From contig NZ_CP017075.1 in the NCBI RefSeq assembly GCF_001742225.1, forward strand, positions 3,502,001 through 3,566,000: 64,000 nucleotides of DNA, read 5' to 3'. The notes below the pieces were generated by a model. That model made no database searches. It worked only from the letters and a program-made list of their open reading frames with translations, and was not told the origin of the DNA. Every line of letters begins with the position of its first letter. Positions within the stretch are counted from its first letter, which is position 1. Source of the DNA: Novosphingobium resinovorum (GTDB lineage Bacteria; Pseudomonadota; Alphaproteobacteria; Sphingomonadales; Sphingomonadaceae). Below are positions 56,381-64,000 of this stretch, one piece after another. A program made the translations under genes and the position numbers.

Positions 56381-57711
56381 ATGGCTGCCAACGGCGTAAA
56401 TCTGGACGCATTGATTCCACGCGAGGATTTCGCCGCACCTACTACGCCATATAAAGGCACGCCCATCGGAACAATCGGTATGGGTAGGCTTCGGGAGGAT
56501 TTTTTTGCAGGGAGTTTAAGGAAACCCGATTTCCAGCGCGAAACTAGCAATTGGACGGCGCAAAAGATCGTTGATTTGATCGCTGCGTTTCTCGATGGTG
56601 ACCTAATTCCTGCAATTATTCTTTGGCGGTCCGGGCAGTACGTATTTGTAATTGACGGTGCTCACCGACTAAGCGCGCTATTGGCGTGGATTTATGACGA
56701 TTATGGCGATAAATCACGCTCACTTAACTACTTCCAAAACCAAATACCCGAAGAGCAAAAAAGCTCGCTGAACAAACAAGAAAGCTGGTCGAATCTAATA
56801 TTGGCACCTTCGCCTCATATGTAGATTCTAGCAAAACTCTGTTTTCTAATGAAAAAATCCGCGAACGCGTAGGGATGATGAACTCTAATTCGTTTGTGGC
56901 GCAGTGGGTTCCTGCTGGCGATGCACTCGGGGCAGAAAACTCATTCTTCAAGATCAATCAAGCGCCCAGCCCCGTTGATCCTATTGAGAAGCGGATATTG
57001 AGGGGGCGGCGATCGGCAACAGCGATCGCCACGCGCGCTATCAGCCGCGCAGGTGCAGGTCACAAATACTGGAGCGAGTTTTCCAGCGATATCCAGCAGG
57101 AAATCGAAAATTCGGGAAAGTTCATTCATGATGCCCTTTATTTACCGCCAATGGGCGGTGCGCCCATCAAAACCTCTGATGTTCAAGTTGGGGGAAGAGG
57201 CTACAGTTCTTTGCCGTTCATTTTCGAACTTGTTAATTTGGTAAATGGAATTGGTCTTAAAGATCCGTTGATAGACGATAACGACGGGGCAAAAACTGTT
57301 GAGTTTCTTCATAAAGTCCGGAGGCGATTGGAGCGAATAACCACCACGTCGCCCGGTTCTCTTGGTCTTCATCCGTTAATATATTTCTACACTCGGGGTG
57401 GGGCTTTTCAGCCAGTTGCTTTCCTCGCGGCACTCCAAACCTTTGAAAAGCTCGCTGGGAGAGGGAAATTAGATGAATTCACTCGCGTCCGGCGATCCTT
57501 CGAAGACTTTTTGGTCGCTCGCAAAGAGGCGTTCACTTTGATCGTCAAAAATTTGGGGGCGGGTCATCGAAGTCGGCCCGCTTTGGAGGATTTTATGACG
57601 CTGGCTTTGGAAGGGCTGTGGGCTGGTAAAGAGGCTGCCGAGATTATTACAGAGATGGCTGGTGATAATCGCTTCCGGTTTTTTGCCGCTCCTGCACCAG
57701 TAAGAGCCTGA
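56381..57711 (+). pseudogene. DUF262-type gene, 5' part, frameshifted and cut by an IS
   Basis: ATG 56381 (after GGAGAACGAAGG) opens a DUF262 domain: RKPDFQRETSNWTAQKIVDL, then FVIDGAHRLSALLAWIYDDY, corresponding to the family's PxFQR and IDGxxRL motifs. At the A6 run 56757-56762 the frame breaks; moving to the -1 frame restores protein-like sequence (KLAEQTRKLVESNIGTFASY at 56761 on) through to 57703. There the IS5-family element begins and supplies the stop at 57709. The rest of the gene is at 58662-58921. Rejoined, it would encode about 527 residues. Confidence 0.85.
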
Positions 57712-58658
57712 TCGGAAAATAAGTTGAGTGGTATCAGCAAGTTAGCTTGACGCTTTGGCCTGTCATTGATTCATGGGTTTCGCCAAAAACTACCATGGAT
57801 TCAACGATGTGGACCGATACCACTCGCGCCCTTCATGCGCGAAGAGGGCTAGCTTTGCCAAGCGATTTGACGGATGCCGAGTGGGCGCTGCTGGAGCCAT
57901 TGCTTCCACCTGCGTCTCGTGTCGGACGGCCCCGCAAATGGCCATTACGACGCATCGTCGAGGCAATTCTGTACCTACTGCGCGGAGGCCTGCCATGGCG
58001 GATGCTGCCGCCTTGCTTTCCGCCGGTGTCGAGCGTGCGGCATTGGTTCTACTTGTGGCGAGACAACGGGCTGTGGCTGACGATAAACCACACCTTGTTG
58101 ATGATGGCCCGAGAAGCTGATGGGCGAGAGGCTTCTCCCAGCGCTGGCGTGATCGACAGCCAGTCGGTCAAGACGACCGAAAGCGGTGGCCTGTGCGGTT
58201 ACGATGCAGCGAAGAAGATCAAAGGACGCAAACGGCACATCCTGACCGACACCGATGGAAATCTTGTCCATGCCGTTGTGCACGCCGCCGACATTCAGGA
58301 CCGGGACGGGGCACCGCTGGTCCTTGGAGAAATCGTCAGGCGCTTCCCCTGGCTGCGTCACGTGTTTGCAGACGGCGGCTATGCCGGAAACAAGCTCAGG
58401 GAGGCCCTGCGCCGGATCGGAAAGTGGACCGTCGAAATCATCAAACGGTCCGATACTGCCAAGGGCTTCGAGGTCTTGCCGCGACGATGGGTCGTCGAAA
58501 GAACGCTCGCATGGCTGAGCCGCAACCGGCGTCTGGCAAAGGACTTCGAGGAAACCATCGCGTCCGCCACAGCTTGGCTCTTTATCGCATCCATCCAGCT
58601 ATATGCTCGCCGCATCGCAAGGCCCTGATTGCCACGCCCGCAATTTTGAATCAGACAC
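57704..58658 (+). mobile_element. IS5-family insertion sequence, 955 bp
   Basis: Ends are GAGCCTGATCGGAAAAT at the left and, read inward from the right, GTGTCTGATTCAAAATT; they match at about 11 of the first 17 positions. A TAA target duplication flanks it (57701-57703 and 58659-58661), typical of the IS427/TNA-target group of IS5. The transposase frame is intact. Confidence 0.85.
57810..58628 (+). CDS. IS5-family transposase (DDE)
   Basis: The 272-residue product has the N-terminal DUF4096-like LTDAEWALLEPLLPPASRVG and the DDE residues in VIDSQSVKTTESGG, HVFADGGYAGNKL and RRWVVERTLAWLSRNRRLAK. ATG 57810 (MWTDTTRALH) is preferred; in-frame ATGs at 57795 and 57747 are alternatives. It is one uninterrupted frame, whereas many IS427-group elements need a frameshift. 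Confidence 0.88.
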   Translation, partial: WTDTTRALHARRGLALPSDLTDAEWALLEPLLPPASRVGRPRKWPLRRIVEAILYLLRGGLPWRMLPPCFPPVSSVRHWFYLWRDNGLWLTINHTLLMMAREADGREASPSAGVIDSQSVKTTESGGLCGYDAAKKIKGRKRHILTDTDGNLVHAVVHAADIQDRDGAPLVLGEIVRRFPWLRHVFADGGYAGNKLREALRRIGKWTVEIIKRSDTAKGFEVLPRRWVVERTLAWLSRNRRLAKDFEETIASATAWLFIASIQLYARRIARP

Positions 58659-58661
58659 TAA

Positions 58662-58921
58662 GAGAAAATAGCAGCGGCAAACGGAGTTTTAGCACAAGCA
58701 CAAAGTCCGCGGCATTCGTCAGCGAGCTTACCCAAAATGGAGCGCGCTGTGGAATATGTGGCGGGCTCCTCCACAGAAATTCAATCACTACTGACCATAT
58801 TGAACGCAAGGCAGATGGTGGGGGGGCTCATTCCGGCAACGCTCAGGTCGCTCATCCGTACTGCAATACGACTTATAAGGAGAATGGCGCCAAGCGCGGT
58901 TTTGCTCAAGCCGATGTTTGA
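58662..58921 (+). pseudogene. HNH nuclease 3' fragment of the DUF262 gene
   Basis: Directly after the IS target repeat the frame of 56875-57703 continues as ENSSGKRSFSTSTKSAAFVS, then ARCGICGGLLHRNSITTDHI and GNAQVAHPYCNTTYKENGAK. CxxC, the DHI histidine and the N..H..CN segment are HNH endonuclease features. Deleting the IS and one TAA copy joins the two parts in frame, so this is the original C-terminal domain. Confidence 0.85.
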
Positions 58922-59176
58922 TCTAGAAGCATGGTAATTGCATCCTAGTGAAAGCTACCTCTAAGACGTCGTCTTTGTAGGTACAACAGAAATAGCGGAA
59001 TTTTCCGTGTAATTGACGAAGCGGACGCCTCCTGCGCTACGCTGCCCGGGGAGGGGTCCGCTTGCCGGTCAACGCTCCCGCGCTGCAAAAGCAGCTGATC
59101 GGTAATCTATACTGCTGAACAGTAAGATATTACGATTAGGTGTTTCAGTTTCTTGAAGCCGCTATGCGCTGAGAAA
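58922..59176. other. Non-coding island segment
   Basis: No supported gene. It separates the HNH fragment from the convergent 59177-59809 gene. Confidence 0.4.
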
Positions 59177-59809
59177 CTAGAGATCAAACTGCGGTCGGAA
59201 AAACATATCGCTCGACTTGCCTGAAATATCTTTGTCAGGCCGCCACCACCCGTCGAGAATTCCCGAAAATTTTAATCGATTTATACTCGTTTGAACTTTC
59301 TTCGGATAGTCCGGCATGTCATTCAGGGGCAATGATGCTAGAAGTCGGACAGATAAGTATCTGTAGTCTACGCTATCGAACTGCGAGTTGCATATAACTG
59401 TTTTACACCATCCTGATATTCGCTCCAGCGCGGGCAGATCCCATCCAATGTTAGCAGGAGCACTCGATCGATCTATCCATTGCTTTGCGCCAAGAAGTTT
59501 TTCACTTCGAATGGATCGCCAAGAAATTGCTGATAATTCGCCAGAGATCTCGAACCCTCTGACGCCTGCAATTTCGGTCAAATCGTCGAGCCGCGCGTAG
59601 CTATCCAAAGATTCGTTGATCTTACACACGTATGCGTATGCGAGAACGTAAGCTGAAAGCCGTTTTCCGCGCAAATCGTCGATCGCCTTTTGATGATTTC
59701 GATCGATTTCAAAATCGAGTGCATCAGCATCAAGGCCATATCGTGCCAAATGTTTGAGTTTTTTTATCGGAACTCCGCTTTCGATCGATATAAAAGATAG
59801 ACTGGGCAT
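59177..59809 (-). CDS. Unrecognised island protein, 210 residues
   Basis: No family is recognised. The protein is soluble, without signal or membrane segments, starts MPSLSFISIESGVPIKKLKH with a possible helix-turn-helix-like beginning (SGVPIKKLKHLARYGLDADA), and has a Trp-rich C-terminal half (GILDGWWRPDKD). Codon use is AT-rich like the rest of the island. The frame is convincing from its length in AT-rich DNA. It lies alone between the HNH fragment and the AlpA-like gene. Confidence 0.65.
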   Translation of the reverse strand: MPSLSFISIESGVPIKKLKHLARYGLDADALDFEIDRNHQKAIDDLRGKRLSAYVLAYAYVCKINESLDSYARLDDLTEIAGVRGFEISGELSAISWRSIRSEKLLGAKQWIDRSSAPANIGWDLPALERISGWCKTVICNSQFDSVDYRYLSVRLLASLPLNDMPDYPKKVQTSINRLKFSGILDGWWRPDKDISGKSSDMFFRPQFDL

Positions 59810-60060
59810 GTTCTAAAATTCCCAATGGATCAGATGATTTCGGATTTTGTCTAGAAGATTCTCACCTGACCCTCGCGCGTCCGCGCGGTACTACTTAAGA
59901 GTAGTGTTGCTCGCCGAAGCACTGCGAAGCAGCGGATGTCGCGGTTTACGGGCAGCTTCTTCAAGACAACGAGGAGCAACGAAAATTTCAAAGTGAGGAT
60001 TAGTCGTCTCGAATTTTCGTTTTGGGCGCTTGCAAGGCGAGGCTATTGGCTTCTGGGATG
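59810..60060. other. Inter-gene region with two inverted repeats
   Basis: ACTACT-TAAG-AGTAGT (59890-59905) and a wider pair, ACGAAAATT (59979-59987) with AATTTTCGT (60012-60020) 24 bases apart, are the visible signals. The second is followed by TTTGG and may be a terminator for the AlpA-like gene's convergent side or a binding site for an excisionase. No gene is seen. Confidence 0.45.
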
Positions 60061-60252
60061 TTACCCGCGCCCCGATCGATATTGCGGGAGGCTCGTCAGG
60101 AATGTTTGAAGCTCGTCGTAGCCGATTAGCGTCCGCCGACCCGCCTTCCGCGCTGAGATATCGCCTCGAGCAAGCGCCTCGTAAATCGCTGTGCGACTGA
60201 TTCCGGAGAGCCGAACGGCTTCGGGGATAGTGACGGCAATTGGTGTTTGCAT
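60061..60252 (-). CDS. AlpA/excisionase-like helix-turn-helix protein
   Basis: This 63-residue protein has the MerR-like HTH_17 pattern VTIPEAVRLSGISRTAIYEA, LARGDISARKAGRRTLIGYD, found in AlpA regulators and excisionases of integrative islands. It probably directs excision or controls the integrase gene. It lies between the two unrecognised minus-strand island genes. Confidence 0.82.
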   Translation of the reverse strand: MQTPIAVTIPEAVRLSGISRTAIYEALARGDISARKAGRRTLIGYDELQTFLTSLPQYRSGRG

Positions 60253-60307
60253 ACTCTCATCCTCGCAAGGTCATGAGCGTGATTACTCGGACGTTGCAGG
60301 ACGATTT

Positions 60308-60946
60308 TCATCCTTCGCCGGTCGGCGAAACAGGAGGGGTTTTCAAGATATCCATGACGCGCCCCGCAGGATGATCGCTAAAATGGCGGACCATCAGAGG
60401 AAAAGCTTGGTTTGGCCCCAGCACAGCAAGTGCGTGGTTGAAAAAACTATCGAACCACCGCGCGGTCTCTACGGCCAGATGATCTTTCGGCTCTCGACTG
60501 ACGATCTCACGCGCAGTTTCAAGTTTTGCTCGGCTGACTTGACCGAACCAGCCGCCGCTCATTTTGCGAGCGGCAGCGGTAAGCTTGACGGATTGGGTGC
60601 GGCCATCGTCCTTGTGCATTTGAAGCCAGGCATTCGCGAAACCCGCAAGGATGCCAAAGCGCAAAAATTCTTCGTTCGTATTGCCGGGCCTGCCGTTACG
60701 CGATCGCTGAACGAACATCTGGTCTAGCGCATTGTTCTCTCGCGCCACCAGGGCGACGGCAGGGCGTAGGATTGGCAACAGGGCGTCTGGCGGGAAGTCG
60801 TGGGCCTCAAGGTACTGCGCGACATTCACGAGAGCATTTGCGACGGCCAGCCGTTGGGCTGGCAAATCGCCATTTAGGTATTTGTCAGCGCACCCGACTA
60901 AATTTTCGCGCAGGGCTGCCAATTGATCGGGAGCGGAATCGGTCAC
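60308..60946 (-). CDS. Unrecognised island protein, 212 residues
   Basis: The mostly helical soluble protein (MTDSAPDQLAALRENLVGCA at the start; SGGWFGQVSRAKLETAREIV in the middle) has no recognised domain. Similar genes next to AlpA and integrase genes in alphaproteobacterial islands are usually annotated hypothetical. It is 55 bp upstream of the AlpA-like gene on the same strand and may be co-transcribed. Confidence 0.68.
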   Translation of the reverse strand: MTDSAPDQLAALRENLVGCADKYLNGDLPAQRLAVANALVNVAQYLEAHDFPPDALLPILRPAVALVARENNALDQMFVQRSRNGRPGNTNEEFLRFGILAGFANAWLQMHKDDGRTQSVKLTAAARKMSGGWFGQVSRAKLETAREIVSREPKDHLAVETARWFDSFFNHALAVLGPNQAFPLMVRHFSDHPAGRVMDILKTPPVSPTGEG

Positions 60947-61186
60947 GGCATACCCTTGCTGAATGATTGGATTGGGCTCGCATAGTACGCGATCTCATGC
61001 CATAGCGGTCATGCCGCTCGGGTCTCGTAAGCCTTAGTGGCGCACAATGATGTGCTGAGCACGGAACCGCTCTTGTCGGGCGGCTCCCGGAATAAAAGAC
61101 CTCTCGTAGGAAATACGGGAGGCGTGCTGCCCCGTGCTCGCACGTTACGAACCACCCGGCTCCAAGCCGGGGATCGTGAGGGATAA

Positions 61187-61738
61187 ATGAGCGGGGCGAC
61201 AACAGAGGGCGAGCTGTATTTTGGCGTTGGCAATCTCTTAGGCGGGTTGTCGGCCATCATCATATTCCTCGGCGGCTGGTTTTACTGCGCATCGGTATAT
61301 GGGTTTCTTTTTGGTTTTGGCCTCGGGTGGATTGCGTCGGGTATCTCGGCGGCCATTGCCTTTTTTGCTGTGAAGTATCTCTGGGGGCTTTTAGCCGTCG
61401 GGGCACTCGTTCTAGCTTACCTAGTTTTCTTCAGCGGGCCAAAGGCCAATGATGTGGTCCGTCAGGAGGCGATAGCGGAGCATTCGCTGCCTCAACCCAC
61501 TTCCACTTCTGATTGGTCTGATTGGGATCAAGACCAAGGACAACGAGGGACGCCCAAACCGCGATCGTTGGAGAAATATCCGTCGGATGACGACGCATCG
61601 CGCGCCGCCATCGTTGCTGCACAAGAAGCTGAAAGCGCCGTAAATGATGCCGTGCGCTTCGCTAGTGATGCTGCTGCGCGCGAAGCATCCAACGAGGAAT
61701 ATTCAACTGCCGAAACACGCGAAATCACCCCAGACTAG
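61187..61738 (+). CDS. Island membrane protein, 183 residues
   Basis: It has two to three hydrophobic segments in the first 90 residues (LLGGLSAIIIFLGGWFYCAS, FLFGFGLGWIASGISAAIAF, LLAVGALVLAYLVFF) and a long hydrophilic, acidic C-terminal tail rich in Ser, Asp and Ala. No family recognised. Its stop shares CTAG with the convergent integrase stop, so the two gene ends overlap by 4 bp. Confidence 0.7.
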   Translation: MSGATTEGELYFGVGNLLGGLSAIIIFLGGWFYCASVYGFLFGFGLGWIASGISAAIAFFAVKYLWGLLAVGALVLAYLVFFSGPKANDVVRQEAIAEHSLPQPTSTSDWSDWDQDQGQRGTPKPRSLEKYPSDDDASRAAIVAAQEAESAVNDAVRFASDAAAREASNEEYSTAETREITPD

Positions 61739-62985
61739 GGCGTTAGGTCGGCACTTCGTATCGCGATGACATTACTATCGGCACGCAAGGGCGATGCACA
61801 ATACGCTGCCCAATCCGTCATCAAACGGCGTCGCTTTTCGAACAGGTCGCCGCGCCGATAGGCCGCTTCCGCCTTGTTGCCGATCACATGTGCCAATGCC
61901 ATCTCGCAAACTTCGTGAGAGTAGGCAGTGCTTTCTGCGGCCCAATCGCGAAATCCTGACCGGAAGCCGTGAACGGTCACATCGGTTCCCATCCGGCGAA
62001 GCAGCATGTTCATCGCCATGCCGGATAGTTTTCCACCTCTATCGCCCGTGAAAAGCCATTCCGACTCTGCTAGTTTGGATTCCTTCAGTATGTCAGTCGC
62101 CCGGGAAGTTAGGGGAACTCGGTGTTCCTTCCCAGCTTTCATGCGTGCGGCTGGTATCGTCCAGACGCCTCTCTCCAAATCGACCTCGGCCCATGTCCCG
62201 CTCAACACCTCGCTCGTGCGAGTTGCTGTCAGTATGACAAATTCCAGTGCTGATGCTGCCATAGCGGCACGCTTACGTAGGCTTTCGACAAATCCGGGAA
62301 TTTCGCCATAGGGCAGCGCCTTATGGTGACCGCGCGTTAGGCGCGCACGAGCGGGAAGAATTTGTCCGATATGGCCTCGCCAGCGCGCCGGGTTTTCGCC
62401 CACTCGATAGCCCCGAGCTTTCGCAGCATCGAGCACGATTTCTATTCGACCTCTAACCCGGCTCGCAGTCTCTGGCTTGTCCTGCCAAATCGGCTCAAGG
62501 ATTTTCAGCACGTGGGCTGTGCCAATGTCGGCAACAGGTAAATCGCCCATGACCGGGTATGCATAGGTTGCGAGCGTATTGCGCCATTGTTGACGGTGCT
62601 TATCATTGCGCCAGCTGCCCTCGTTGGCGGCAATATGCGCCTCGGCAACGGCCCTGAACGTCATTCCGGCTACCTGAGCGGCCTGAGACGCCGCAAGGGC
62701 CTCATTAGCCTCCCGTTGGCGCTCCTCAATGGGGTCAATCCCAGCCTTCACTTTCAGGCGAAGCGCGTCGCGAGCGTCGCGAGCGTGCGACAAGGAAATG
62801 CCGCCCGTTCCAGCCGGGCCAAGCCCTACGTCGCGTGACTTCCCATTGAGCATGAAACGGTAGACCCAAGAGCGGGCCCCGCTCTCCTTAACCAGCAAAT
62901 GCAATCCGCCCCCATCAGCATGGCGGCCTGGCTTTGCATTCTTCACCGCCAAGGGTGTGAGCGCGTTGCTAAGTTTTTTGGGCAT
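61735..62985 (-). CDS. int: P4-type tyrosine integrase
   Basis: The 416-residue integrase has the DUF4102 N-terminal domain (LTPLAVKNAKPGRHADGGGL), a SAM-like core-binding domain and a catalytic domain with the Arg in LTATRTSEVLSG, HxxR in HGFRSGFRDWAAE and the tyrosine in AEAAYRRGDLFEKR. It starts 216 bp from attR. It should catalyse integration at tRNA-Ser and all catalytic residues are present, so it may be active. Confidence 0.93.
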   Translation of the reverse strand: MPKKLSNALTPLAVKNAKPGRHADGGGLHLLVKESGARSWVYRFMLNGKSRDVGLGPAGTGGISLSHARDARDALRLKVKAGIDPIEERQREANEALAASQAAQVAGMTFRAVAEAHIAANEGSWRNDKHRQQWRNTLATYAYPVMGDLPVADIGTAHVLKILEPIWQDKPETASRVRGRIEIVLDAAKARGYRVGENPARWRGHIGQILPARARLTRGHHKALPYGEIPGFVESLRKRAAMAASALEFVILTATRTSEVLSGTWAEVDLERGVWTIPAARMKAGKEHRVPLTSRATDILKESKLAESEWLFTGDRGGKLSGMAMNMLLRRMGTDVTVHGFRSGFRDWAAESTAYSHEVCEMALAHVIGNKAEAAYRRGDLFEKRRRLMTDWAAYCASPLRADSNVIAIRSADLTP

Positions 62986-63048
62986 TGTGGCTCCCTGTCG
63001 GGGAATCGAACCTGCCTAACGATCAGTCCAATGGCGTCACGAGCATGG

Positions 63049-63096
63049 CGTTCCCAAAAACGTTCCCCGATAGTAGCGTGGTTTTATGGGAACGCA
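63049..63096. promoter_or_regulatory. Right-end arm-type integrase sites
   Basis: GTTCCCAAAAACGTTCCCCG at 63050 repeats the left-end site at 56120 (20 of 23 matches). A further inverted copy, TGGGAACGC (63088-63096), is adjacent. They lie between the integrase start and attR. Confidence 0.6.
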
Positions 63097-63192
63097 ATGG
63101 GATGCGTCCGGACGCGCTAAGGAGGCGGTTCTCATAAAAACAGTAAAATTCAGAGATATATTGGACAAACCGGATTGAAGATGGATTATAGT

Positions 63193-63218
63193 TTGGCGGA
63201 CTCCCGCTCCGCCAACTG
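63193..63218. other. attR with symmetric core
   Basis: The 18-bp repeat at 63201-63218 is embedded in a symmetric site: TTGGCGGA (63193-63200), 7-base spacer CTCCCGC, then the complement TCCGCCAA (63208-63215). Inverted core sites around a 7-bp overlap are standard for tyrosine recombinases and place strand exchange within CTCCCGC. Confidence 0.8.
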
Positions 63219-63488
63219 ATCCGAACCAATCATCTGAAAAACATGGGAAATGCGGGAAGGCTGAGATAGCCGCTCTCCACTTCGGTCCCACACCGCGCAT
63301 TGGGCGCCCTTGCGCATCCTTGCGCACCATGGGGCTGGAAAGGGCCAAGCGCGAACCAATGCGGACGCCTCGATGCACTTCGCGTCCGATCCGCCACGCT
63401 CCATCGCCATCGGGCCGATCGAGGTCTTCCAGGATGAGAGCCTTCGGGGCCGGCCGACTGACCGGTCTGCTTCCCGAAAGGAAGCAGT

Positions 63489-63835
63489 ATGTCGCAGCAA
63501 GCACAGTCAGCCGCCGCGGTCGGCGCCATTCAGACCTGGACGCATGAGCAGACGAGGCGGCGATGTTCGTGGCTGCTAATCGTGCGCGTCGAGCGATCAA
63601 CCGGCTTGATGAGTTCCACGCCGCTCTTGTCGCCGGGGATGAGGATGCGGTCGAGATCAATCGTGTGGTCGAAGCGGCTGGATTGCGGGTGTCGCGGCAG
63701 ACGGGGTCGCAGTCATAGCAACCGGGCGAGGTCGCATTCACAAGCAGCATTGCCAGTGTCCTTGGCTGCTACGGTGAAGAGTTGGTCCTTGAGGCCTATG
63801 ACGGTCGGGCGATGATGCAGCGCGCGGCAGCCTGA
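63489..63835 (+). pseudogene. Degenerate gene beside the island
   Basis: Frame 63489 gives SAAAVGAIQTWTHEQT, then after an apparent two-base insertion near 63553-63557 the frame shifts to MFVAANRARRAINRLDEFHA (63563 on) and VEAAGLRVSRQTGSQS, where an amber codon at 63716 replaces an expected tryptophan; the same frame continues as QPGEVAFTSSIASVLGCYGE to TGA 63835. The pattern resembles ParB-like/DUF6551 proteins of sphingomonad islands and plasmids; this assignment is tentative. Between 63219 and 63488 I see no other gene. Confidence 0.6.
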
Positions 63836-63841
63836 ATGAAT

Positions 63842-63880
63842 GCGCCCGCCGACAGATGAGCCGGCGGGCGCTGCATTTCT
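63842..63880 (+). terminator. Hairpin after the degenerate gene
   Basis: GCGCCCGCCG (63842-63851) pairs perfectly with CGGCGGGCGC (63862-63871), followed by TGCATTTCT. It is a plausible intrinsic terminator. A second 9-bp perfect hairpin with an AAAA loop lies at 63917-63938 (GCAGTCTGG/CCAGACTGC) and may belong to the next gene beyond the window. Confidence 0.65.
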
Positions 63881-64000
63881 ACAGCATAATGTTTCCACCA
63901 CTAATATCTCGATCTCGCAGTCTGGAAAACCAGACTGCCGTGATCCAGTGGTCTAAACCATCGAAATGAGGGGCCCGTTGGACGCCGATCACCCCGCTAA

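Larger units (their letters stand above)
56063..63218. mobile_element. 7.1-kb integrative genomic island in tRNA-Ser
   Basis: The island is delimited by 18-bp direct repeats, and contains a P4-type integrase at its right end, an AlpA-like regulator, three unrecognised genes, and a broken DUF262-HNH gene with an IS5-family insertion. Base composition is clearly more AT-rich than flanking DNA. No replication or conjugation genes are present, so it would depend on a helper or be a decaying element. Confidence 0.88.

Overview
The window is GC-rich DNA from an alphaproteobacterium of the order Sphingomonadales, most likely Novosphingobium or a close relative. This is inferred from gene content and arrangement: nagZ-scpA-scpB-tatABC, a type 2 argC, hemC/hemD followed by a mitofilin-like gene, a TonB-dependent receptor, and the short palindromic repeat families between genes. 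No 16S rRNA or other decisive marker lies in the window.

Layout. 1-3.5 kb: the 3' end of nagZ, then scpA, scpB and tatABC on the plus strand. 3.6-9.3 kb: a ParD/ParE toxin-antitoxin pair, a secreted amidohydrolase with an overlapping dehydrogenase, a threonine ammonia-lyase and the Bpt leucyltransferase. 9.4-11.7 kb: glnB-glnA behind a recognisable sigma-54 promoter. 12-20.5 kb: a GH24 lysozyme, a SulP transporter, argC with an SH3-only protein and a leucyl aminopeptidase, a DUF3298-type lipoprotein and map. 20.7-28.2 kb: a TonB-dependent siderophore receptor with a Fur-like box, an IS200-like insertion, and a five-gene biotin operon (bioF, a bioH-like hydrolase, bioC, bioD, bioA) joined by 4-bp overlaps. 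28.4-36 kb: ybeY-corC, a LysR regulator, phoH, an RcnB-like gene and miaB. 36-46.8 kb: argS and a SPOR protein, then mitofilin-like/hemD/hemC divergent from tsaD-gpsA-flippase-ompA. 46.9-51.6 kb: a LuxR-type regulator, a probable small RNA, and a partial pyrimidine-degradation operon (rutB, rutC, rutD, rutA). 51.6-56 kb: a PilZ protein, the bifunctional (p)ppGpp enzyme Rsh, a cyclophilin and tRNA-Ser(GGA).

The tRNA-Ser gene is the left junction of a 7.1-kb genomic island (about 56,063-63,218). It is bounded by an 18-bp direct repeat of the tRNA 3' end, encodes a P4-type tyrosine integrase and an AlpA-like helix-turn-helix protein, and is visibly more AT-rich than the host DNA. Its largest cargo gene, a DUF262 plus HNH nuclease resembling GmrSD-type restriction proteins, is broken twice: by a frameshift at an A6 run and by an IS5-family element with a TAA target duplication. 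Removing the IS and correcting the frame gives one continuous protein of about 527 residues. Three other cargo genes are not recognised. Beyond the right attachment site lies a degenerate gene with a frameshift and an amber codon.

The most interesting non-coding signals are: a structured small-RNA candidate with an orphan terminator next to an 18-bp palindrome (48.13-48.26 kb); six copies of AAGGTGACAC or its complement upstream of argS; a 28-bp hairpin overlapping the ribosome-binding site of the IS200-like transposase; a 32-bp perfect inverted repeat at 46.8-46.9 kb; and several families of palindromic repeats that also sit inside operons.
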